Shown here: positions 1-5,804 of the stretch, one piece after another | How positions within the stretch are numbered: position 1 is the first letter of the stretch | How the letters are laid out: every line of letters begins with the position of its first letter | Origin: Burkholderiales bacterium | GTDB lineage: Bacteria; Pseudomonadota; Gammaproteobacteria; Burkholderiales; Burkholderiaceae_E | Assembly (NCBI GenBank): GCA_020348765.1 | Contig: CP070753.1 | Span: forward strand, 1,604,742-1,616,996 | DNA: 12,255 nt | Direction: 5' to 3' | Position numbers and translations under genes: made by a program | Notes under the pieces: generated by a model | Told to the model about the DNA's origin: nothing | The model's input: only the letters and a program-made list of their open reading frames with translations | The model's database searches: none

Positions 1-563
1 AGCGACCTGTGTCGAAACCAAAGCCCCCCCGGCTGAACTTCTCGAAATACCAGCATTATGTAATCGCGGTCGCCTGGGGGCTTTGCGGAGACTACCATCG
101 TGTCGATTTGCTCTGCTAAGCAAAGACGGAAGAAAGCCTTCCAAAGCGCTAGTTTAACCAGCGCACTTTTGAACCCGCGCAGAACGGATAGTCGCCCCGC
201 TTCGGCTAACGCCTTGCCCCTGAGAGAAGTTGGTAACTCTACGTAGTCTTCCAGTTCGAGATGCCCTTTGACATTTGTGACGACCCTCATTGATCCCACA
301 GGCCGTCGATCAGATTTCCATTCCGCCAAAAGCACCATTGAGCCGGGCGAGAAGTCATAATCTTCCGGTTCCGAGAGGCTTGCAAAAAAATCCGAGACAT
401 GATGACCGTAGGCTTCCGCGCGACATTGGATAGCCTTCTCTAGATCCGCGGGCGATCGTGCGGGCCTTACCGTGAATGGCAGGGTCTCGACGCGCTCCGA
501 ATCTTCGCTTTCGGAAGACGGTACTATCTCGGCGTCAGTCGGAGCGGACACCTGGCGTGACAC
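1..563 (-). CDS. N-acyl amino acid synthase-like (FeeM-like GNAT-fold) protein, C-terminus beyond the window
   Basis: No stop interrupts this minus-strand frame from position 1 to beyond 600; about 187 residues are visible. After a polar, Glu/Ser-rich tail of about 30 residues comes a domain that reads like the acyltransferase core shared by FeeM-type N-acyl amino acid synthases and related GNAT/autoinducer synthases. It has PFTVRPARSPADLEKA (about 30-45), EDYDFSPGSMVLLAEW (67-82, the usual acidic then 'llAe' stretch), VGSMRVV (89-95), LAEAGRLSV (119-127, resembling the conserved E-x-GRL strand) and DYIMLVF (167-173). FeeM enzymes join a long-chain acyl group from acyl carrier protein to an amino acid. 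Function here is inferred from motifs only; an ordinary GNAT is the main alternative. The start is a choice between GTG at 563, GTG at 551 (AGGTG nine bases upstream) and GTG at 626; no ATG lies upstream of the conserved core. The gene is less GC-rich than its neighbours and contains TTA and CTA codons. Confidence 0.7.
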   Translation of the reverse strand, partial: MSRQVSAPTDAEIVPSSESEDSERVETLPFTVRPARSPADLEKAIQCRAEAYGHHVSDFFASLSEPEDYDFSPGSMVLLAEWKSDRRPVGSMRVVTNVKGHLELEDYVELPTSLRGKALAEAGRLSVLRGFKSALVKLALWKAFFRLCLAEQIDTMVVSAKPPGDRDYIMLVFREVQPGGLWFRHRS

Positions 564-627
564 CTGTCTCTGTCGCGGAGAGTTTAACCAACCTCGCCTC
601 GAGGGCTTGTCGCCTGAAGCGGTCACG

Positions 628-1833
628 CTACACCCTCTCCACAACAGTCGCGATCCCCATCCCGCCGCCGACGCACAGGGTTGCAAGGCCGCGCTTCAGC
701 TTTCGAGCTTCGAGCTCGTCGATGAGCGTCGTCAGCAGCATTGCGCCCGTTGCACCAAGGGGGTGGCCCATGGCGATCGCGCCGCCATTGACGTTGATCT
801 TCTCCTCCGGCACGCGCATTTCGAACATGAAGCGCATCACCACCGCGGCGAATGCCTCGTTGACTTCGAACAGGTCGATGTCATCGATGCCGAGCTTCGC
901 CTTCTGAAGGGCCTTGCGGGTCGCCGGCATCGGGCCGGTCAGCATGATCGTCGGATCGGTGCCGGTGAGCGCAGTCGCGACAATGCGAGCGCGCGGCGCC
1001 AGACCCAGGCGGCGGCCGGCTTCCTCCGAGCCGACCAATACCAGCGCGGCGCCATCGACGATGCCGGACGAATTGCCGGCGTGATGCACGTGATTGATCC
1101 GTTCGACCTGCGGGTACTTCTGCAGCGCGACGGCATCGAATCCGAGCTCACCGATCTTCTGGAACGATGGCCGAAGCTGCGCCAGGTTCTCCACCGTCGT
1201 GTCCGGCCGAACCGTTTCGTCGCGCTCCAGGATCATCAGGTCCAGGTCATCTTTGACCGGCACGACGGAGCCGTCGAACCGGCCCGCTCGCCATGCCGCG
1301 GCGGCCTTGCGATGCGAGCCCACGCCGAACTCGTCGACCATCTCGCGAGAGAACCCGTCGAGCGTTGCGATCAGGTCGGCGCCGATCCCCTGTGGCACGA
1401 AGCCCGTGGCGAGACTGGTCTCGGGGTCCATCGCCCAGGCACCACCGTCGGCGCCCATCGGCACGCGCGACATGGACTCGACCCCGCCGGCGACGACCAG
1501 ATCCTCCCAGTCGGATCGCACCTTCTGCGCGGCGAGGTTGATCGCTTCCAGTCCCGAGGCACAGAACCTGTTGACCTGGACTCCGGCCACTTTGAGGTCC
1601 CAACCGGCAGCGAGTGCCGCCGTCTTGGCGATCACCGCCCCCTGATCACCGATCGGTGTCACGCAACCGATGACGACGTCCTCGACCTGCGACGTATCCA
1701 GGTCGTGCCGCCGCTGCAATTCGTGCATCAGGACGGTCAGCAACTTGACCGGCTTGACCTCGTGAAGCGCGCCGGTGGACTTGCCGCGTCCGCGCGGGGT
1801 GCGGACGGCGTCGTATACGAATGCTTCGGCCAT
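628..1833 (-). CDS. Acetyl-CoA C-acyltransferase (thiolase)
   Basis: This is a complete 401-residue thiolase, the usual length for degradative thiolases. It cleaves 3-ketoacyl-CoA with CoA to give acetyl-CoA and a shortened acyl-CoA, the last step of beta-oxidation. The nucleophilic cysteine is Cys91 in [11 protein letters not shown]. The family motifs NEAFA (about 324-328), [16 protein letters not shown] with the catalytic His (about 356), and CVGGGMG with the second Cys (about 386) are all intact. The ATG at 1833 is preceded by GGAAGGGG (1837-1844), a good ribosome binding site. It is divergent from an LCAD-like acyl-CoA dehydrogenase, sharing a 154-base control region, and lies 64 bases upstream of the left-edge synthase-like gene. 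Context favours a catabolic role over biosynthetic acetoacetyl-CoA formation. Chain-length or branch specificity cannot be told from sequence alone. Confidence 0.95.
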   Translation of the reverse strand: MAEAFVYDAVRTPRGRGKSTGALHEVKPVKLLTVLMHELQRRHDLDTSQVEDVVIGCVTPIGDQGAVIAKTAALAAGWDLKVAGVQVNRFCASGLEAINLAAQKVRSDWEDLVVAGGVESMSRVPMGADGGAWAMDPETSLATGFVPQGIGADLIATLDGFSREMVDEFGVGSHRKAAAAWRAGRFDGSVVPVKDDLDLMILERDETVRPDTTVENLAQLRPSFQKIGELGFDAVALQKYPQVERINHVHHAGNSSGIVDGAALVLVGSEEAGRRLGLAPRARIVATALTGTDPTIMLTGPMPATRKALQKAKLGIDDIDLFEVNEAFAAVVMRFMFEMRVPEEKINVNGGAIAMGHPLGATGAMLLTTLIDELEARKLKRGLATLCVGGGMGIATVVERV

Positions 1834-1987
1834 AATCCCCTTCCGGGCGGGCGTCTGCGGCTGGCCCTGCCTGCCGACGCCGAGCCGACCCGGTCCGGAG
1901 CCACCGGGCGGCGTCCCGCAATGCGGGAAAGACCTGATATTTCACAGGAAATCTATCACACAACCCACTGTTTCTTGGGAAGACCCC
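1834..1987. promoter_or_regulatory. Divergent control region with two dyad elements
   Basis: This 154-base gap separates the divergent thiolase and acyl-CoA dehydrogenase starts. It holds TCCCGCAATGCGGGA at 1914-1928, two perfect 7-base arms around one base. A second dyad at 1939-1952 is ATTTC-acag-GAAAT, with partial outward symmetry. On the minus strand, TTGTGT (1963-1958) stands 16 bases before AATATC, a weak sigma70-like match that would place the first dyad just downstream of a thiolase promoter. Both dyads could be operators, for example for a TetR- or GntR-type acyl-CoA-responsive regulator. No regulator gene is visible in the window, so that reading is inference. Confidence 0.4.
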
Positions 1988-3139
1988 ATGCTGCCACGCC
2001 CCCTCTTTTGCGAAGAACACAACATGTTTCGGGACTCGGTTCGTCGATTCATGCAGAACGAGGTCGAGCCAAACCACGCGGACTGGGAAGCGCAAGGCTA
2101 CGTCGACCGGTCGGTCTGGCTCAAGGCCGGCCAGAACGGATTCCTGTGCGCGAGCATGCCGGAGGCATACGGCGGCGCCGGAGTCGACAAGCGTTACAGC
2201 GTAGTGCTGATGGAGGAGATCGCGCGCGCCAACGCCACCGGGCTGGGCTTCGGGCTGCACTCGGAGATCGTGGCGCCGTATATCCTGCACTACGGCTCGG
2301 AGGAGCAGAAGACGCGCTTCCTGCCAAAGATGGCCGGCGGCGAGTGGATCAGCGCGATCGCCATGAGCGAGCCGGCGGCTGGCTCGGACCTGCAGGGAAT
2401 CAAGACCAACGCGGTGCGCGACGGCGAGCACTATGTGCTGAACGGCTCGAAGACGTTCATCACCAACGGCTGGCATGCCGACGTGGTGATCGTGGTCGCC
2501 AAGACCGATCCGCAAAAGGGGGCCAAGGGCATCAGCCTGTTCCTGGTTCAGGCCGGTACGCCGGGCTTCGAAAAGGGTCAACGCCTCAAGAAGATCGGAC
2601 TGAAAGCGCAGGACACCGCGGAGCTGTTCTTCGACAATGTGCGGCTACCGGCAGAAAGCCTGCTCGGTGGCGAGGGCGAGGGCTTCGTCTACCTGATGCA
2701 GGAACTGCCCTGGGAGCGACTTCAGATTGCCATCAGTGCCGTGGAGTCCGCGCAAGCCGCGATCGACTGGACGGTCGACTACGTCAAGGAGCGCAGGGCG
2801 TTCGGAACCACGGTCTCGGCATTTCAGAACACGCGCTTCAAGCTCGCCGAACTGCAGACCGAGGTGCAGGTCGCGCGGGTGTTCGTCGACCGCTGTATCG
2901 AACTGATTCTCGACGGCAAGCTGGACTCGACCACGGCGTCGATGGCCAAGTACTGGTGCACTGACCTGCAGTGCAAGGTCATCGACGAATGCCTGCAACT
3001 GCACGGTGGCTACGGGTACATGTGGGAATACCCGATCGCGCGCGCCTTCGCCGATGCGCGCGTTCAGCGCATCTACGGCGGCACCAACGAAATCATGAAA
3101 GAGCTGATCACGCGCTCGATGGGTCTGGGAGCCAGGTAG
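1988..3139 (+). CDS. Acyl-CoA dehydrogenase, LCAD-like
   Basis: This 383-residue flavoprotein would oxidise an acyl-CoA to the trans-2-enoyl-CoA, passing electrons to electron-transfer flavoprotein. The N-terminal helical domain, the middle beta domain (AIAMSEPAAGSD 124-134; FITNGWHADVVIVVAKT 157-173) and the C-terminal helical domain (QLHGGYGYMWEYP) are all complete. The C-terminal stretch QRIYGGTNEIMKELI closely resembles what I remember of mammalian long-chain acyl-CoA dehydrogenase. Where short- and medium-chain enzymes carry the catalytic Glu there (YEGT), this one has Gly. As in LCAD and isovaleryl-CoA dehydrogenase, the base is then expected to be Glu243 in PWERLQIA. The frame opens further upstream, but ATG 1988 begins the conserved N-terminus, with GGGAAG nearby; ATG 2024 is a weaker in-frame alternative. 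It faces the thiolase across a shared control region. Confidence 0.93.
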   Translation: MLPRPLFCEEHNMFRDSVRRFMQNEVEPNHADWEAQGYVDRSVWLKAGQNGFLCASMPEAYGGAGVDKRYSVVLMEEIARANATGLGFGLHSEIVAPYILHYGSEEQKTRFLPKMAGGEWISAIAMSEPAAGSDLQGIKTNAVRDGEHYVLNGSKTFITNGWHADVVIVVAKTDPQKGAKGISLFLVQAGTPGFEKGQRLKKIGLKAQDTAELFFDNVRLPAESLLGGEGEGFVYLMQELPWERLQIAISAVESAQAAIDWTVDYVKERRAFGTTVSAFQNTRFKLAELQTEVQVARVFVDRCIELILDGKLDSTTASMAKYWCTDLQCKVIDECLQLHGGYGYMWEYPIARAFADARVQRIYGGTNEIMKELITRSMGLGAR

Positions 3140-3166
3140 CGAGCCTGCTGCCGCTCGCCGGCTCGC
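3139..3166. other. Inverted repeat between convergent genes
   Basis: GCGAGCC (3139-3145) and GGCTCGC (3160-3166) are perfect 7-base arms with a 14-base loop, starting on the last base of the dehydrogenase stop codon. The 47-base gap separates convergent genes, so it could act as a bidirectional stop signal. There is no T-tract on either strand, so an intrinsic terminator is not well supported. Confidence 0.3.
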
Positions 3167-3186
3167 CTGTCTCATCGCGCCTCGGC

Positions 3187-3969
3187 TCACCGTCCCGTGA
3201 ACCGAGGCGGGCGCTTCTCCAGGAAGGCTGCGACGCCCTCGCGCGCGTCCTCGCTTCGGCCGGCCTCGCTCTGCAGCGACGCTTCGGTGTCGAGCTGCTC
3301 GGACAGCGAGCGCTCGAGGCTCCGGTTCAGGGCCTGCTTGATGTAGCCGTACGCGCGCGTCGGACCACGGGCCAGACGCTGCGCGATGGCGGCAGCCTCA
3401 TCGGCGAACCGATCGTCGTCGAAAACCTGCCAGACCAGTCCGATGCCGTATGCCTCGTCGGCGCTGATCCGTTCGCCCAGCATTGCCAGCGCTCGGGCGC
3501 GCATCTCGCCGGCGAGTCGCGGCACGAAGTAGGTGCTGCCGGCGTCCGGGATCAGCCCGATGCGCGAGAAGGCCTGCGCGAAGGTGGCCGAGCGCGCGGC
3601 GACGACGATGTCGGCGGCCAGCGCGATGCTCATGCCGGCGCCTGCAGCCACGCCGTTGACCGCGGCCACGATCGGCTTGGGTATTTCGCGCATCGTTGTG
3701 ATCAGCGGGTTGTACCGCTCGACGAGCGCCTGGCCGGCTTCGAGGTGGCCCTGCGACAGGTCCACGGCGCCCAGGTCGGCGCCGGCGCAGAAGCCGCGGC
3801 CCGCGCCGGTGAGCAGCACTGCACGCACCGCGTCGTCTTCGGCTGCCTGTCGCAGCGCCTCGCGCAGCGCGACCAGCAGCGCGTCGTCGAGGGCATTGAG
3901 GACCTCCGGGCGGTTCATGGTCAGGCGCGCGACGCCCCCCTCGGTGTCACGCAACAGCTCGTTGCTCAT
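3187..3969 (-). CDS. Enoyl-CoA hydratase/isomerase family protein, PaaG-like
   Basis: This is a complete 260-residue crotonase-fold protein. The CoA/oxyanion-hole segments are GRGFCAGADL (about 57-66) and NGVAAGAGMS (105-114). It follows E. coli PaaG along its length as I recall it (LLTGAGRGFCAG, YNPL, NGVAAGAG, GLIPD, EGVAAFLEKRPPRFTGR at the end). The two glutamates of true enoyl-CoA hydratases appear to be missing: the aligned positions are Ser114 in GAGMS and Phe134 in AQAFSRIG. Asp142 in GLIPDAGST matches the aspartate used by PaaG-type isomerases. An isomerase role (double-bond shift, or ring-epoxide opening as in phenylacetate breakdown) is therefore likelier than hydration. No other paa gene is in the window. 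ATG 3969 has AAGGAG nine bases upstream (3979-3984). It follows the second acyl-CoA dehydrogenase by 23 bases, so the two are probably co-transcribed. Confidence 0.9.
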   Translation of the reverse strand: MSNELLRDTEGGVARLTMNRPEVLNALDDALLVALREALRQAAEDDAVRAVLLTGAGRGFCAGADLGAVDLSQGHLEAGQALVERYNPLITTMREIPKPIVAAVNGVAAGAGMSIALAADIVVAARSATFAQAFSRIGLIPDAGSTYFVPRLAGEMRARALAMLGERISADEAYGIGLVWQVFDDDRFADEAAAIAQRLARGPTRAYGYIKQALNRSLERSLSEQLDTEASLQSEAGRSEDAREGVAAFLEKRPPRFTGR

Positions 3970-3992
3970 CGGCCTGTTCTCCTTCGGTTGCG

Positions 3993-5141
3993 CTAGCCGC
4001 GCGCGGCGATACCCATGGACTTGGCGATGATTCCCAGCATGACCTCGTCGGCACCGCCGCCGATCGAACCCAGGCGCGAATCACGCCAGTAACGATTGAC
4101 CCGTGTCTCCTGCATGTAACCCATGCCGCCCCAGAACTGCACGCACCAGTCGGCCACTTCGCGCGACACCCGGGCGGCCTTGAGCTTGGCCATCGACGCG
4201 AGCTCGGTCACGTCCTCGCCCGAGACATAGAGCTCGGCGGCGCGGTACAGCAGCGCGCGCACGCACTCGATCTCGGTACGCAGTTCGGCCAGCTTGAACT
4301 GAACGAACTGGTTGTCGAGCAGCGCCCGGCCGAACGCGATCCTTTCGCGCAGATAGTCGACGGTCTCGGCGAGGACGTGGCCCGCAGCAAGCGAGTTCGC
4401 CGCAGCCCACAGGCGCTCTTCCTGGAACTGCTGCATCTGGTAGACGAATCCCATGTCTTCTTCGCCGATGCGGTAGCGCTGCGGAACGCGCACCTCGTCG
4501 AAGTGGATCTGCGCCGTGTCCGAAGAGTTCATGCCCGCCTTCTGCAACTTGCGGGCGACCTGGACGCCGTGCGCATCCATCGGCACGCAGATCAGCGACT
4601 TGTTGCGGTGCGGCGGTCCGTCCGAGGTGTTCGCCAGCAGGCACATCCAGTCGGCCTGGGTGCCGTTGGTGGTCCACATCTTGCCGCCGTTGATCACGTA
4701 GTCGCCGCCGTCCTTGCGCGCGTGCGTCCGGATCGAGGCCACGTCCGAGCCGGCGCCGGTCTCCGAGACGCCCAGGCACGCGATCCGGTCCCCCGCGATC
4801 GAGGGCGCGAGAAACTCGCGCCGCAACTCGTCCGAGCCGTGCCGCGCGAGCGCCGGGGTCGCCATGTCGGTCTGCACGCCGATGGCCATCGGCACGCCGC
4901 CGCAGCGCACGTGGGCCAGTGCTTCGGCGATCGCGACGGCGTACGAATAGTCCAGTCCCATGCCGCCGTACTCGACCGGCTTGGTCACGCCCAGGAACCC
5001 GAGCTCCCCGAGTCGCTTGAACACCGTGCGGGCCGGGAAGATCCCGGCTCGTTCCCATTCGTCGACGTGCGGATTGATCTCCGCATCGATGAAACGCTGC
5101 AGCGCATCCTGCATCTGTCGATGCTGCTCGGTGTAGATCAT
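3993..5141 (-). CDS. Acyl-CoA dehydrogenase
   Basis: This 382-residue acyl-CoA dehydrogenase would introduce the 2,3 double bond into an acyl-CoA using FAD. The FAD/substrate middle domain shows CLGVSETGAGSD (122-133) and MWTTNGTQADW (155-165), and the C-terminal domain VQFWGGMGYMQE (334-345). As in the LCAD-like paralogue, the SCAD-type Glu position near the C-terminus is Gly (SIGGGADEV), and the likely base is Glu242 in QEERLWAA. That arrangement is known from LCAD and isovaleryl-CoA dehydrogenase. The opening, MIYTEQHRQ with INPHVDEWE, recalls enzymes annotated as citronellyl- or branched-chain acyl-CoA dehydrogenases, but I cannot confirm the substrate. ATG 5141 is preferred over an in-frame TTG nine bases upstream; its ribosome binding site is weak. 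It is first in a two-gene unit with the PaaG-like gene. Confidence 0.93.
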   Translation of the reverse strand: MIYTEQHRQMQDALQRFIDAEINPHVDEWERAGIFPARTVFKRLGELGFLGVTKPVEYGGMGLDYSYAVAIAEALAHVRCGGVPMAIGVQTDMATPALARHGSDELRREFLAPSIAGDRIACLGVSETGAGSDVASIRTHARKDGGDYVINGGKMWTTNGTQADWMCLLANTSDGPPHRNKSLICVPMDAHGVQVARKLQKAGMNSSDTAQIHFDEVRVPQRYRIGEEDMGFVYQMQQFQEERLWAAANSLAAGHVLAETVDYLRERIAFGRALLDNQFVQFKLAELRTEIECVRALLYRAAELYVSGEDVTELASMAKLKAARVSREVADWCVQFWGGMGYMQETRVNRYWRDSRLGSIGGGADEVMLGIIAKSMGIAARG

Positions 5142-5239
5142 CGTCTGCAAATCCGGGTGCGAGACTGTTGCACAATGACGCGCGGGCTGCAGTACGTGCG
5201 TGCGGCCGGCGCGCCCAACGATTCTAGCGAGGACAGCCG
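5142..5239. promoter_or_regulatory. Short divergent intergenic region
   Basis: These 98 bases must carry the start signals for both the minus-strand dehydrogenase pair and the plus-strand carboxymuconolactone decarboxylase-like gene. GAGGA at 5229-5233 is the ribosome binding site for the latter. A lone TTGCAC (5165-5170 region) resembles a -35 box, but I see no matching -10 and no convincing operator dyad. Confidence 0.3.
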
Positions 5240-5632
5240 ATGAATACGGAAGGAAAGAGCGAGGCCTACCGCTCGGGGCTTGCGGTGCGCTCCGATGTGC
5301 TGGGCAAGGAGTACGTCGAGCGCGCGTTTCGCGAAGCCGATGCGTTCACCGCCGATCTCCAGGACTTCCTGACCGAGCATGCCTGGGGGGCGGTCTGGGC
5401 CCGGCCGGGACTGACGCGCAAGACGCGCAGCATGCTGGTGATCGCGATGACCGCTGTGCTGGGACGGCCGCACGAGCTCGAGATTCACGTGCGCGGCGCC
5501 CTGAACAATGGCGTATCGGTCGACGAAATCAAGGAAGTGCTGCTGCAGGCCGCCGTGTACGGAGGGACCCCGGCCTGCCTGGACGGCTTTCGGGTCGCGC
5601 GCAAGGTGCTGAAGGAAGCCGGGCTGATCTGA
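5240..5632 (+). CDS. Carboxymuconolactone decarboxylase family protein, PcaC-like
   Basis: This 130-residue protein has the length and layout of 4-carboxymuconolactone decarboxylase (PcaC), the beta-ketoadipate pathway enzyme that removes CO2 from the lactone to give the enol-lactone. It has FLTEHAWGAVWARPGLTRKTRSML (split across 43-65), AMTAVLGR (69-76), then LEIHVRGALNNG (80-91) with the conserved His83, and VDEIKEVLLQAAVYGG (94-109). The CxxC of AhpD-type peroxidase relatives is absent; Cys113 is the only cysteine, so a thiol peroxidase role is unlikely. No other protocatechuate gene is nearby. It may act on another lactone or keto acid in the adjacent acyl-CoA pathway. ATG 5240 has GAGGA six bases upstream. 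It is divergent from the second acyl-CoA dehydrogenase. Confidence 0.9.
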   Translation: MNTEGKSEAYRSGLAVRSDVLGKEYVERAFREADAFTADLQDFLTEHAWGAVWARPGLTRKTRSMLVIAMTAVLGRPHELEIHVRGALNNGVSVDEIKEVLLQAAVYGGTPACLDGFRVARKVLKEAGLI

Positions 5633-5670
5633 CCCCCGCCCCCTGCTGTCGCGCACGGGGGAACGCGGAA

Positions 5671-5692
5671 GGCGCCGCGGGGCGGCGGCGCC
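5671..5692. terminator. GC hairpin after the PcaC-like gene
   Basis: GGCGCCGC (5671-5678) and GCGGCGCC (5685-5692) are perfect 8-base arms around a 6-base loop, 38 bases after the stop codon. A second, looser pairing, CCCCCG (5633-5638) with CGGGGG (5656-5661), begins right after the stop. Neither is followed by a T-tract, so this is at best a pause or 3'-end-protecting structure; it may still separate the two plus-strand genes. Confidence 0.4.
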
Positions 5693-5744
5693 GGCCTGCG
5701 ACGTCGCGGCACACCGGCCTGAGACCTCGCGGCACACCGGCCTG
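5691..5744. repeat. 23-bp tandem repeat, about 2.3 copies
   Basis: The unit starts CCGGCCTG and ends CGCGGCACA. Copy 1 is 5691-5713, copy 2 is 5714-5736 (two differences in 23 bases), and a third copy stops after CCGGCCTG at 5744. It lies in the 172-base gap before the thioredoxin/CcdA-like gene, directly abutting the hairpin. No coding role is apparent. Confidence 0.6.
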
Positions 5745-5804
5745 GCCGCACGGCCGTGGCACGCCTGCCTTTGCCCCGCGACGGCAGGGGTGCACAATGC
5801 TGCA

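Noticed and set aside
151..590. The 10-mer AGTTTAACCA occurring at 151-160 and again at 581-590
   Set aside because: There are only two copies, one inside the coding sequence, with no flanking similarity; most likely chance.
472..2964. 830-residue plus-strand frame
   Set aside because: It runs antisense through the thiolase and out of frame through the acyl-CoA dehydrogenase, with composition typical of a shadow frame.
2971..3996. 341-residue plus-strand frame spanning the dehydrogenase end and the PaaG-like gene
   Set aside because: It overlaps two strongly supported genes in other frames and has no recognisable motif.
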